Assembly: GCA_050943595.1 (NCBI GenBank)
Contig: JBMNPM010000004.1
Location: forward strand, 1-64,000
Reading direction: 5' to 3'
DNA from: JAXGXJ01 sp050943595
Lineage (GTDB): Bacteria; Actinomycetota; Thermoleophilia; RBG-16-64-13
Length of the DNA: 64,000 bases
Positions 34,941-43,417 of this stretch are shown piece after piece. The translations under genes and the position numbers were made by a program. The stretch's first letter is position 1. Each line of letters begins with the position of its first letter. The notes under the pieces were generated by a model, which had not been told where the DNA came from, did no database searches, and saw only the letters and a list, made by a program, of their open reading frames with translations.

Positions 34941-37667
34941 GTGGCCGTATCAGCATGTGATCCGGTCTCGTGGTTCGTTCGGCGGGCGGGGGTGGCCCGT
35001 GTCACGACCTTTCTCGGCGCAGCCGGCCTTTCGGCAGCGGCGATCGTGGGGCCCCGGCCCCTCCTGGCGACTGCCGGGCTTACGGCGGCGTTGGTCTGCG
35101 CGCTGGGTGGTCTGGCGCTCTCCGCCCGATTCCGGGACCGTAGTCGCCGTCCGTCGGCGTTGCTGGTGGTTTCCATACTCCTCATAGGGCTGTTTGGCGG
35201 GTACCTGGGGGGAAGTGTGCGCGTTATGGCGCTCATCGACGGACAGCTGGCCGCCCACGTGGGTGCGCGGATGAGCGCCGAACTGACCATTACCGGACAG
35301 GTACGTGTCTTTGCCGGCCGGCAGAGTGCCACTGCCAAGGTGGGGCGGGGAACGGTCGTCTTTCTGGGGCCGCAGGGGCGGTCGGTCGAAGAGGTGGTGC
35401 CGGCCGGGGAGGACATACTCGTCGAAGTGATGCCTTCCGACGGGCGGGTGGTGAACCTCCAGGAGGGAGATATCATCACCTGCACGGGGACCATCCGTGA
35501 ACCCGCGGGACCGAGTGCATCGGGATTTGATCAGCGCGCCTACCTGCGTCGCCAGGGGATAGAGGTGGTCGTGCGTGCTGCAGCGGCCGATGTGGCGGTG
35601 AAGGGAAGCCGGGGTGGTCTGTTGGGCTGGTTCGACCACGTACGCGCCCAGGCCCGCTCCGATCTCAGTCGGGGTCCCGACGCGCGGCTGGACGAGGTCC
35701 TGCAGGGCATCGTCATGGGGGATACTGCCGGTATAGACGATGACTGGTTGGAAGCCTTCCGTCGTTCTGGGACCGCGCACATGCTCTCAGTTAGTGGTCT
35801 CCACGTTGCGAGCCTGGCCTTGATCGTCATTGGGCTGGCCCGGCTGCTTCGTCTTCCCCGGAGCATAGGGTTTCTCCTGGCCGCTCTGGCGGCTGTGTCC
35901 ATGATCCCCTTCGCCGGGCCGTCTCCTCCGGTCATACGCGCTGCCGTGATGATCGTGATCGTGTTGGGGGGCCGCTGGGTGGGGCGGAGGCGGGACCAAT
36001 GGCAGGTCCTGGCGCTGGCGGCCGCGGTGGTCCTGGCATTGAACCCCTTGGCCCTCACCGACGCCGGTTTTCAACTGTCCTTTGCCGCTCTTGCCGGCAT
36101 CCTGGCGCTGGCGGCGCCTCTGCAGCGCCGGCTTCAGCGGCTCCCCCAGGGGATAGGCGCCAATCTGGCGGTGTCTGCCGCTGCATCCATGGGTACGGCG
36201 CCTATCTCCCTGGCCGTGTTCGGCCAGACTTCCTTGGTGGGAGCTCTAGCCAATATCGTGGTCGTCCCTGTGTTGCCGGTTATAACCGGCCTAGGTATGG
36301 CCAGTGTCGTCTTTGGTTACGTGTGGCAAGGCTTCAGCACTATCTGCGATACGTTGGCGGCTCCTGTTACGGCCTGGACGGTCCAGGCTTCACGACTGTT
36401 TGCGGCTGCCCCTGTGCTGCACGTCCAACACCTCGGCCAGGCTGTTATGGGGTTGCTCGTGGCCCTCCTCGTCACTCCGCTGGGCGTGGCTTTGACCGGA
36501 CGCTTCGTACAGTTGCCCTGGAACATTCGCCTGCCCTACTTCAAGCGGTCGTTGCGTTGGGTGCGTGCACGCCGTCCTCGGTCCCAAGCACTGGGGGCGG
36601 TGCTGGGTGTCGTGATGGTGTTGTGCGGTTTCGCTGTGGGAGTGGGTGGCCATTCGGTGTTTGTCTGGGGTACGCGTGCTGCAGCTGCGGCGGTGGCCGG
36701 CAGAGGGTGGCCCGGTGAGCTGGAGGTGCGCATGTTGGATGTGGGTCAAGGAAACGCCGTGCTGGTGCGGACACCCGGACGCCATACGTTGCTCTTCGAT
36801 GGGGGCCCGGCAGGCTGTGGCTTAGCGCGACAGCTGACGGCACTGGGGGTCCGTAAGCTTGACGTGGTGGTCATCTCTCATCCTCACGCTGATCATTTCG
36901 CGGGTCTCCTGGAGTGCATCGACGATTTCAACGTGGGGACTCTGGTCGACGGCCTTGAAGTGTTGGGGGAGGATGACGTCGCCAGGGCCACCACCGGCCG
37001 GGGGCAAGTGGTGACGTCCGGCCGGGCGGCGTCCACCGCTGGGGTCTCCACAGGCCGCGTCGCTGCAGACAGGGCGCGTGGAGGTGGGAGGTCTGTGCGC
37101 AACGGTCCGGCGGGCGAGGCACGGGACTATCTCGAACTGCGCGATCGCATTTTGAGCGGGGGCGCTCGCTATCTGCAGGCCGAGACCGGCTCCAGTCTGG
37201 AGGTCGACGGTCTGCTGGTGAACTTCTTTGCTCCGCCGCGGCCTTTGCGCATGGTCGATGGAGCAGAACCTTGGGCCTTGCGCGGGGCTCCTCCGGATGG
37301 TGAGGAGTTGAACAGCAGTTCAGTGGTTGCACTACTGCGTCAGGGCGAGGTTGAGGTGCTACTGCCCGGGGATGCCGAGGCACAGGTGCTGGGCAGATAT
37401 GATTTGCCCCAGGTGGATGTGATGGTGGTTCCGCACCACGGCAGCAAGGGTGCAGTCTCGGCCGGTCTACTCTCCAGGTTGGGGGTGAGAGCGGCCGGCA
37501 TCACGGTGGGGAAGGAGAACTCGTTCGGTCACCCCGCGGCGGACACTCTTTCGCTGCTCGAGAAGTCCGTTGGCAGTGTTTTGCGCACCGACAGGGTGGG
37601 TTGGGTATCCTATACCACCGACGGAGTCGAGCTGGCTCTGACGACGGAGAGGAAGGACACTCGGTGA
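34941..37667 (+). CDS. comEC: DNA internalisation protein ComEC/Rec2
   Basis: Membrane channel that takes single-stranded DNA into the cytosol, 908 residues. It has an N-terminal DUF4131 part with membrane segments, the Competence domain (GTAHMLSVSGLHVASLALIV; DAGFQLSFAALAGIL) with many membrane helices, and a C-terminal metallo-beta-lactamase domain (MLDVGQGNAVLVRTPG; ISHPHADHFAGL; VPHHGSKGA). A Gly/Arg/Ala-rich insert of about 45 residues (nt 36985-37125) interrupts the lactamase domain between conserved blocks. GTG 34941 is the probable start. The stop overlaps holA as GTGA, so the competence and replication genes are coupled. Confidence 0.93.
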   Translation: MAVSACDPVSWFVRRAGVARVTTFLGAAGLSAAAIVGPRPLLATAGLTAALVCALGGLALSARFRDRSRRPSALLVVSILLIGLFGGYLGGSVRVMALIDGQLAAHVGARMSAELTITGQVRVFAGRQSATAKVGRGTVVFLGPQGRSVEEVVPAGEDILVEVMPSDGRVVNLQEGDIITCTGTIREPAGPSASGFDQRAYLRRQGIEVVVRAAAADVAVKGSRGGLLGWFDHVRAQARSDLSRGPDARLDEVLQGIVMGDTAGIDDDWLEAFRRSGTAHMLSVSGLHVASLALIVIGLARLLRLPRSIGFLLAALAAVSMIPFAGPSPPVIRAAVMIVIVLGGRWVGRRRDQWQVLALAAAVVLALNPLALTDAGFQLSFAALAGILALAAPLQRRLQRLPQGIGANLAVSAAASMGTAPISLAVFGQTSLVGALANIVVVPVLPVITGLGMASVVFGYVWQGFSTICDTLAAPVTAWTVQASRLFAAAPVLHVQHLGQAVMGLLVALLVTPLGVALTGRFVQLPWNIRLPYFKRSLRWVRARRPRSQALGAVLGVVMVLCGFAVGVGGHSVFVWGTRAAAAAVAGRGWPGELEVRMLDVGQGNAVLVRTPGRHTLLFDGGPAGCGLARQLTALGVRKLDVVVISHPHADHFAGLLECIDDFNVGTLVDGLEVLGEDDVARATTGRGQVVTSGRAASTAGVSTGRVAADRARGGGRSVRNGPAGEARDYLELRDRILSGGARYLQAETGSSLEVDGLLVNFFAPPRPLRMVDGAEPWALRGAPPDGEELNSSSVVALLRQGEVEVLLPGDAEAQVLGRYDLPQVDVMVVPHHGSKGAVSAGLLSRLGVRAAGITVGKENSFGHPAADTLSLLEKSVGSVLRTDRVGWVSYTTDGVELALTTERKDTR

Positions 37668-38683
37668 CTGGACAGGGCAGAGACGGGCAGACGGCACCTT
37701 CTGGGGGACCGCGGAACCGTGCCCGTGCACCTCTCAAACCCGCCTATCTCATCCTAGGTGACGATCTACCCAAGATTGAACTGGCTCTGCGCCGTCTGAA
37801 GGCCCGCATCACTGAGCAGTCGGGCACCGATTTGAACATAGACGAATTCGATGCCTCCACGGACAGTGGTCTCCAGGTGGTGAACGCGGCTAATACCTTG
37901 GCCTTTTTGGGTGGCACGCGGCTGGTGCTGGTGCGCCAGGCGCAGGCCTGGCTCAAGGCAGATAAACAGGTCGTGGCCGAGTACCTCGGATCACCGGCTC
38001 CCGATGCCTGCGTGGCCTTAGTGACGGAGAAGCTGGCTGTCGGCGACGTGTTGCGCTTGGCCATGGAGAAGCACGGCGAGGTGCTGGAGTACCGGGCTCC
38101 GAAAGAAGGACAGCTCCCCGCCTGGCTTTCCAAACAGGCGGCCGCAATACAGTTACGACTCGGTATGGCCGAGGCCCGGCTCCTAGTGCAACGCTGCGGG
38201 GACAATCAAAACATGCTCCTCCGCGAATTGGAGAAGCTCAAGGCCTATGTGGGTGAGGAGCCCGTGCGCTCCGATGACATCCGTCTTCTCACCAAGGCGA
38301 CGACCGAGGCGAACATCTTTGAGCTTCTCGATACGCTGGCGTTGGGCAGGGGGACCGAAGCCTTTGCGGCTCTGGAAGAATTGATGGCTGCCGGTGAGAG
38401 GGTGGAGGTGCTCTTCTACCGTATCCTGCGCAATTTTCAGAATCTCAGCCGGGTGGCTGCACTCAGGGATGAGGGCCTGTCGCCGGCGGCTATCCAGGCA
38501 GAGATGAAGTTGAAGCCGTACCCGCTCAAGAAGCTCATGCAGCAGGCAGCGCTGCTCGGTTCAGATGGGATAGCCCGCAGGCTGGGGATCCTCGCCGAGA
38601 CCGACGCCCGCATGAAGGGTATGGGCTCGCTGCCCAGCGATATAGAGCTGCAGCTATGTCTGGGGCGGCTGCTGGCAGACTGA
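37664..38683 (+). CDS. holA: DNA polymerase III delta subunit
   Basis: Subunit of the clamp loader that opens the beta clamp, 339 residues. Recognised by the delta-family pattern: KPAYLILGDDLPKIELAL near the N-terminus, LAFLGGTRLVLVRQAQAW, the region LRELEKLKAYVG, and the C-terminal domain ANIFELLDTLALGRGTEAF with VLFYRILRNFQNL. GTG 37664 overlaps the comEC stop and is preceded by GAGAGGAAGG. comEA-comEC-holA followed by rpsT is a widely conserved order. Confidence 0.92.
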   Translation: MTGQGRDGQTAPSGGPRNRARAPLKPAYLILGDDLPKIELALRRLKARITEQSGTDLNIDEFDASTDSGLQVVNAANTLAFLGGTRLVLVRQAQAWLKADKQVVAEYLGSPAPDACVALVTEKLAVGDVLRLAMEKHGEVLEYRAPKEGQLPAWLSKQAAAIQLRLGMAEARLLVQRCGDNQNMLLRELEKLKAYVGEEPVRSDDIRLLTKATTEANIFELLDTLALGRGTEAFAALEELMAAGERVEVLFYRILRNFQNLSRVAALRDEGLSPAAIQAEMKLKPYPLKKLMQQAALLGSDGIARRLGILAETDARMKGMGSLPSDIELQLCLGRLLAD

Positions 38684-38783
38684 GACCCAGGCCCAAGAAG
38701 GCTCAGGCCCAAGAAGGCCCAAAACTCAGGCCCGCAGAGAGATCTCTGCGCAGAGAGGATTCGCAGAGCGCCACAGGAAACGA
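38684..38783. repeat. Short tandem repeats between holA and rpsT
   Basis: Three imperfect copies of a unit like AGGCCCAAGAAGGC lie at 38690-38735, followed by GCAGAGAG-type repeats to about 38770. No reading frame is supported here. Confidence 0.5.
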
Positions 38784-38806
38784 CGCCGACGGGAACAGCG
38801 TCGGCG
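38776..38806 (-). terminator. Probable terminator of rpsT
   Basis: CGCCGACG (38784-38791) and CGTCGGCG (38799-38806) form an 8-bp perfect stem. On the minus strand it is followed by TCGTTTCC, about 50 bases after the rpsT stop. Confidence 0.5.
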
Positions 38807-38856
38807 GAAAGACTCTAGCAGCCTCTTAGAGGGGGAGGACTTTAGGGCTTGGGACT

Positions 38857-39117
38857 CTAGAGCTTGGCGAGAAGCCGTGCCACCGTCGACTTCTTGCGCG
38901 CCGCGTTGTTCTTGTGGATCGCGTTGCGCGCGGCGGCCTTGTCGATGGCGGAAGTCAACTTCTTGGCTGTTTGAGCAGCGGTATCGGTTTCGCCGGCTGC
39001 AACGGAGTCTTTGAGCCGCCGGAAGTGCGTCTTAATAGATGACTTGTAGCGGAGGTTCTCCAGTCGTTGCCGTTGAGCGATGCGCACGCGCTTACGCTGC
39101 TGCTTTGTATTAGCCAA
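38857..39117 (-). CDS. rpsT: 30S ribosomal protein S20
   Basis: Small basic ribosomal protein that binds 16S rRNA, 86 residues, starting MANTKQQRKRVRIAQRQR and ending in the typical AARNAIHKNNAARKKSTVARLL. It is on the minus strand, facing holA. A ribosome site (CCGGAGGACTGAAG) precedes the start, and TGCTAAACT at 39154-39162 is a probable extended -10 promoter. Confidence 0.96.
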   Translation of the reverse strand: MANTKQQRKRVRIAQRQRLENLRYKSSIKTHFRRLKDSVAAGETDTAAQTAKKLTSAIDKAAARNAIHKNNAARKKSTVARLLAKL

Positions 39118-39153
39118 TCTTCAGTCCTCCGGTCTTCCCTTCAAAGTCGGAGC

Positions 39154-39163
39154 AGTTTAGCAT
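39154..39163 (-). promoter_or_regulatory. Overlapping divergent promoters of rpsT and murJ
   Basis: On the minus strand TGCTAAACT is an extended -10 about 37 bases before rpsT. On the plus strand TAGCAT (39158-39163), partly the same bases, ends 11 bases before the murJ ATG, which lacks a ribosome site. Use of one promoter should interfere with the other. Confidence 0.4.
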
Positions 39164-39174
39164 AGCCCTCATCC

Positions 39175-40818
39175 ATGAGCAACGATACTAAGAGACGACT
39201 GGCGGTCGCAGCCGCTTTTCTAGTTCTGGCGACGGCCGGCTCCCGAGTGCTCGGTTTGGTGCGGGAGGTCGTCATGGTGGCCTACCTGGGTCTAGAGGCC
39301 GACATGGGGGCGTTTACCGTAGCCAATAAGGTCCCCAGTCTCATCCGTACACTCCTGGCCGATACCGCCCTCTCAGCCGCCTTCCTGCCGGTGTTCTCCA
39401 GTCTGCTGGAGAAAGAGCGGCGTTATGAGGCTTGGCAGCTCGCCTATACCGTCAGTGTGTTGACCGTCATCATCCTGGGATTCATCACGGCGTTGGGGAT
39501 GATTTTCTCACCCCAGGTAGTCAAGGTGGTGGCGCCGGGCTTCAGTGATGATCCACAGATCATAGACCTCACCGTGCATCTCATGCGCATCATGTTTCCG
39601 ACGGTCGTCATCCTCGGTTTGGCCGGAATCGCCATGGGGATCCTCAATTCCTACAATCATTTCGCGTTGCCGGCGTTGGCCCCCATTGTGTGGAACCTCA
39701 TCATCATCGGTGTGGTGATCGCCTTCGCCGATGGGCACGGGTTCGAGGCTCTGGCCTGGGGGCTGGTCATAGGCACCGTCGTGGAACTCCTCATGCAATT
39801 ACCGGCGGTATGGAAGCGAAGGTGGAGGACCGGAGATCCGACGGCCGGCGCGGTCGACGTGCAGCGTTCTCCCTACCGTCTGGCTCTGCGCAGCCCCGAG
39901 GTTCGCCGGGTGGGTCTGCTCCTGGGTCCGGTGGTTCTGAGTCTGGGCATCATCAACTTCAACTCCCTCATCGACACGGTGGTAGCGACCCTCATCAGTA
40001 TCCCGGCTCCGGCCATCATTGAACGGGCCTTCCGCCTGTTCCAGTTGCCGCAGGGAGTATTCGCCATCGCCATCGGCACGGTTCTCTTCCCCGCCTTCTC
40101 CAGACATGCCGCAGCCGGTCGCATGAAGGAGTTCCGCGAGGACCTCTCCACGGGATTGCGGCAGATCTTCTTCGTAACGCTTCCGTTCGCCGCCTTCTTT
40201 GCGCTCCTGGCCCTCCCTACCGTGCGGCTCATCTATGAGCACGGCAAGGTCACTACGGGTGACACAGAGCTCGTGGCTACGGCGCTCCGCTTCTTCAGCG
40301 TGGGGATGGCATTTGTCAGCGTCAACACTCTGCTCAACCGGGCCTTCTACAGCATCCAGAAGCCGTGGTTACCCCTTGTCACCGGGGTCGTGAACTTGGC
40401 CCTCAACACCGGGCTGAATCTACTGCTTTACAAACCTTTGGGTGTCGGTGGGATCACGCTGTCCACGTCCATGGTCAGCCTGATCAACTTCTTTGCGCTC
40501 ATGCTGCTGCTCAGTCCCCGTATCGGTGGGGTCGACGCGCGTTGTGTGGCTTGGTCGGCTGCTCGATCGATCATCGCGCTGGTCCCCTTAGGGGCGGTCG
40601 CCTACGGTGTGTGGTGGGGGCTGGACGTAGCGTTGGGGAGGTCTGTATGGGCGCAGATTGTGGCTGTGGGGTGCGCATACGTGGCCGGCGGAGGTGCATA
40701 CTGTCTGGCTGCCTGGGGTATGCGCATGTCTGAACTCCAAGATGTCCTGCGGACTATCCGGCGGCGCCGTGGATCGCGTTCTACCGATGACGTGATCGAT
40801 CGCGATACGGGGGCGTAA
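39175..40818 (+). CDS. murJ: Lipid II flippase MurJ
   Basis: Polytopic membrane protein of the MviN/MurJ family that flips lipid II for peptidoglycan synthesis, 547 residues with about 14 hydrophobic segments. Family blocks include LATAGSRVLGLVREVVMVAYLG at the start, NKVPSLIRTLLADTALSAAFLPVFS, the FQLPQGVFAIAIGTVLFPAFS segment and TLLNRAFYSIQKPWLPLV. The sequence is complete with a short cytoplasmic tail. The stop overlaps the start of the next short frame by one base (TAATG). Confidence 0.93.
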   Translation: MSNDTKRRLAVAAAFLVLATAGSRVLGLVREVVMVAYLGLEADMGAFTVANKVPSLIRTLLADTALSAAFLPVFSSLLEKERRYEAWQLAYTVSVLTVIILGFITALGMIFSPQVVKVVAPGFSDDPQIIDLTVHLMRIMFPTVVILGLAGIAMGILNSYNHFALPALAPIVWNLIIIGVVIAFADGHGFEALAWGLVIGTVVELLMQLPAVWKRRWRTGDPTAGAVDVQRSPYRLALRSPEVRRVGLLLGPVVLSLGIINFNSLIDTVVATLISIPAPAIIERAFRLFQLPQGVFAIAIGTVLFPAFSRHAAAGRMKEFREDLSTGLRQIFFVTLPFAAFFALLALPTVRLIYEHGKVTTGDTELVATALRFFSVGMAFVSVNTLLNRAFYSIQKPWLPLVTGVVNLALNTGLNLLLYKPLGVGGITLSTSMVSLINFFALMLLLSPRIGGVDARCVAWSAARSIIALVPLGAVAYGVWWGLDVALGRSVWAQIVAVGCAYVAGGGAYCLAAWGMRMSELQDVLRTIRRRRGSRSTDDVIDRDTGA

Positions 40819-41057
40819 TGGTGTTGGTGGGGCGGCCGGGAGTCATCGATCTCATGATCATCAGCGATAGTATCTCGTACTCTGATGTGTATGCCGCTTT
40901 GGCCGAGGCCGAGCGTGTCTTACTGCGCCCCATCAATCCCACCATTCTGACGGCGGCGGAGTGGCGGCAGAGAGCAGAGGTCAAGGAGCACTTCGTGATG
41001 ACTCTGCTTGAAAGCCCAAAGCTGTTCGTGCTGGGAACAGACGATGACCTCAGCTGA
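40818..41057 (+). pseudogene. C-terminal part of a nucleotidyltransferase-like protein
   Basis: 79 residues reading VIDLMIISDSISYSDVYAAL, then AERVLLRPINPTILTAAEW and LLESPKLFVLG. This matches the second half of the polymerase-beta/MNT-type nucleotidyltransferase domain found behind a winged-helix region in small regulators, where a GSxxxGxxxxxSDIDL motif normally comes first. Here only IDL of that motif remains (VGRPGVIDL), so the N-terminal half, including the glycine motif, is missing. It could be an expressed truncated protein, since its ATG overlaps the murJ stop, but loss of the catalytic core argues for a relic. Confidence 0.55.
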
Positions 41058-41086
41058 GGAACTGGGTGAGGGGCTTTTCGGCAGCC

Positions 41087-41095
41087 TGCTAGAAT
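41087..41095 (+). promoter_or_regulatory. Extended -10 promoter of lepA, probably leaderless
   Basis: TGCTAGAAT ends nine bases before the lepA ATG, which has no ribosome site. Confidence 0.5.
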
Positions 41096-41104
41096 ATCTC
41101 GCCT

Positions 41105-42925
41105 ATGGGACGTTTCGATCACATCCGCAATTTCTGCATCATAGCCCACATCGACCACGGCAAGTCGACGCTGGCCGATCGTATCCTGCAACTGACCAAC
41201 ACGGTCGCTCAGCGCAACATGCGCGATCAGATTCTCGACCGCATGGATTTGGAGCGGGAGCGGGGAATCACCATCAAGGCTCAGGCCGTGCGTATCTACT
41301 ATCACGCCGAAGACGGCTGCGAGTACCAGTTCAACCTCATCGATACACCGGGGCACGTGGATTTCACCTACGAGGTGTCGCGTAGCCTGGCCGCCTGCGA
41401 AGGGGCCATCTTGGTGGTCGACGCCACCCAGGGTGTGGAAGCCCAGACCCTGGCCAACACTCTACTGGCGCTGGAGAACGACCTGGAGATCATCCCGGTT
41501 CTCAACAAGATCGATCTTCCCGGTGCCGAGCCAGAGAAGCGCGCCGAGGAGATAGCAAATGCCATCGGCTGTGCGCGCTCGGACATCCTCCTGATCTCTG
41601 CCAAGACGGGCGAGGGGGTGCCGGCCGTCCTCGAGGCGGTGGTCAACTACATCCCGCCGCCTGAGGGTGATGTCGACGCGCCGCCGCGTGCACTGATTTT
41701 CGACTCGGTGTACGACCAGTACCGAGGGGTCATCGCCTTCGTGCGCGTGCGCGACGGCAGTTTTCACAAGGACGATCCTCTTATCTCCATGGCCACCCAA
41801 CGGCGCAGCGAGATTGAGGAGGTGGGTATCTTCAGCCCCGACATGCTCAAGACCGAGGTGCTGAAGGCGGGCGAGGTGGGTTACATCATCCCGGGCATCA
41901 AAGAGGTGGCCGACCTGCGGGTGGGAGACACGCTCACGAGCAGCCGGCGGCCGGCCTCCGAGGCATTATCGGGCTACCGCGAGATCACGCCCATGGTGTT
42001 CTGCGGCCTCTTTCCTATGGACGGCGAGGACTACCCCGGTCTGCGCGACGCACTCGAGAAGTTGAAGCTCAACGATGCCTCCCTTCTCTACGAACCGGAG
42101 ACGTCCAAGGCGTTGGGGTTCGGTTTTCGCTGCGGCTTTCTCGGCCTGCTCCATATGGAGATCGTGCGCGAGCGGCTGGAGCGGGAGTTTGACCTCGACC
42201 TGCTGACCACTACCCCCAGTGTGCGTTACGACGTGGAGATGGTCACAGGAGAGGTGCTCTCCGTCAGCAACCCGGTGGACTTCCCGGAATCGGGGTCCAT
42301 AAAAGAGGTACGTGAACCTTATATCTCGGCGACCATCTTGGTCCCCTCGGAATTCGTGGGGCCGGTGATGGAGTTGTGTAACGACAAGCGGGGCCGCTTC
42401 ACCCACATGGAGTACCTGACGGCCGATCGGGTGCGTTTGGAGTACGACCTGCCTCTGGCGGAGATCGTGCTCGACTTCTTCGACCTGCTCAAGACCCGCA
42501 GTCGCGGGTACGCCAGCCTCGACTACGAGCTCAAAGACTACGAGCCCGGTGACCTGGTGCGATTGGATATGCGTATAGGCGGCGAGATAGTCGATGCCCT
42601 CAGCCTCATCTGTCACGCCGACCGTGCCTATGCCATCGGCCGGGGGCTGGCTGAACAACTGCGCAAGAAGATTCCCAGGCAGATGTTCGAGGTGGCCATC
42701 CAGGCGGCCGTGGGCAGCCGCATCATCGCGCGAGAGACTGTCGCGGCTCTGCGAAAGGACGTCCTGGCCAAGTGCTACGGCGGCGATATCAGCCGTAAGC
42801 GGAAGTTGCTGGAGAAGCAGAAGGCCGGCAAGAAGCGTATGAAGGTGGTGGGCACGGTCGAGATCCCGCAGGAGGCCTTCCTGTCCGTGCTCGATCTGGG
42901 TGGGACCAAAGAAGACAAGAAGTGA
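41105..42925 (+). CDS. lepA: Elongation factor 4 (LepA)
   Basis: Ribosome-binding GTPase related to EF-G, 606 residues. G-domain motifs: AHIDHGKSTLADR, RGITIKAQ (switch I), DTPGHVDF, NKIDLP and SAKTGEG. The LepA-specific C-terminal domain is present (VGSRIIARETVAALRKDVLAKCYGGDISRKRKLLEKQK in outline). The start codon has no ribosome site and is preceded by an extended -10, so it is likely translated from a leaderless message. Followed after about 40 bases by a small membrane protein and hemW, an order seen in many bacteria for lepA-hemW-hrcA. Confidence 0.96.
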   Translation: MGRFDHIRNFCIIAHIDHGKSTLADRILQLTNTVAQRNMRDQILDRMDLERERGITIKAQAVRIYYHAEDGCEYQFNLIDTPGHVDFTYEVSRSLAACEGAILVVDATQGVEAQTLANTLLALENDLEIIPVLNKIDLPGAEPEKRAEEIANAIGCARSDILLISAKTGEGVPAVLEAVVNYIPPPEGDVDAPPRALIFDSVYDQYRGVIAFVRVRDGSFHKDDPLISMATQRRSEIEEVGIFSPDMLKTEVLKAGEVGYIIPGIKEVADLRVGDTLTSSRRPASEALSGYREITPMVFCGLFPMDGEDYPGLRDALEKLKLNDASLLYEPETSKALGFGFRCGFLGLLHMEIVRERLEREFDLDLLTTTPSVRYDVEMVTGEVLSVSNPVDFPESGSIKEVREPYISATILVPSEFVGPVMELCNDKRGRFTHMEYLTADRVRLEYDLPLAEIVLDFFDLLKTRSRGYASLDYELKDYEPGDLVRLDMRIGGEIVDALSLICHADRAYAIGRGLAEQLRKKIPRQMFEVAIQAAVGSRIIARETVAALRKDVLAKCYGGDISRKRKLLEKQKAGKKRMKVVGTVEIPQEAFLSVLDLGGTKEDKK

Positions 42926-42965
42926 CCGGAGCCGACCGGGCTTCCCGGCGGATGTGGCGGATAAG

Positions 42966-43217
42966 GTGATCACCGAGTACATCGTCTTGGGCGTGCTGCT
43001 GATCCTCATGGGGGCGGTGCAGACCTGGTTGCGACACGGACCCTGGTCGAGGGAGACGGATGGAGAACAGGGCGACGAGGAGCCGCGTCGGGTGGAAGTG
43101 GGCTCGGGCGGCCGGCTGCGCAGCGGCCGCCGCTGGGAGTCGTGGACGGCCATCATGGGCGGGGTGGGCATCATCCTGGGCATCGTCTTGGTCGTGATGG
43201 GGGTCACGGGGTCCTGA
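42966..43217 (+). CDS. Small two-helix membrane protein, unknown function
   Basis: 83 residues from GTG 42966 (or 87 from GTG 42954). Two hydrophobic segments, TEYIVLGVLLILMGAVQTWL and AIMGGVGIILGIVLVVMGV, flank a charged Arg/Glu/Gly-rich loop. No family is recognised. It lies in the conserved lepA-hemW interval and uses the same strand; the codon pattern (G/C at third positions) supports a real gene. Confidence 0.5.
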   Translation: MITEYIVLGVLLILMGAVQTWLRHGPWSRETDGEQGDEEPRRVEVGSGGRLRSGRRWESWTAIMGGVGIILGIVLVVMGVTGS

Positions 43218-43417
43218 TGGCTGCGTCGCCGGCTACGGACGGGGCGGGGGGGGTGGGGTGTCCGCCGGCTACGGGCGGAGCGTTCGCCGGCCATCTGCCG
43301 GGCCGTGCGCTGGCTGCAGACGGGACGTTTGTCGGCCGTCTGCCGGGCCGTGTGCTTGATCGTCGATGCCGTGAGCAGGCATCCCTCAGCAGATTACTCG
43401 CCGGGTGAAGTACCTTG
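43217..43417 (+). other. G/C-rich internally repeated spacer before hemW
   Basis: Two copies of a unit near GCCGGCCATCTGCCGGGCCG lie at about 43288 and 43338. A 63-codon frame (43217-43408) starts at an ATG overlapping the previous stop, but its residues merely translate the repeats, so I do not call it a gene. Confidence 0.4.

Noticed and set aside
41966..43294. Long minus-strand open frame of 442 codons opposite lepA
   Set aside because: It lies entirely antisense to a highly conserved gene and its product is Arg/Pro/Gln/His-rich with no family pattern; it is a G/C-bias shadow.
43217..43408. 63-codon frame between the small membrane protein and hemW
   Set aside because: Although its ATG overlaps the previous stop, the product only translates internal DNA repeats and has no ribosome site.
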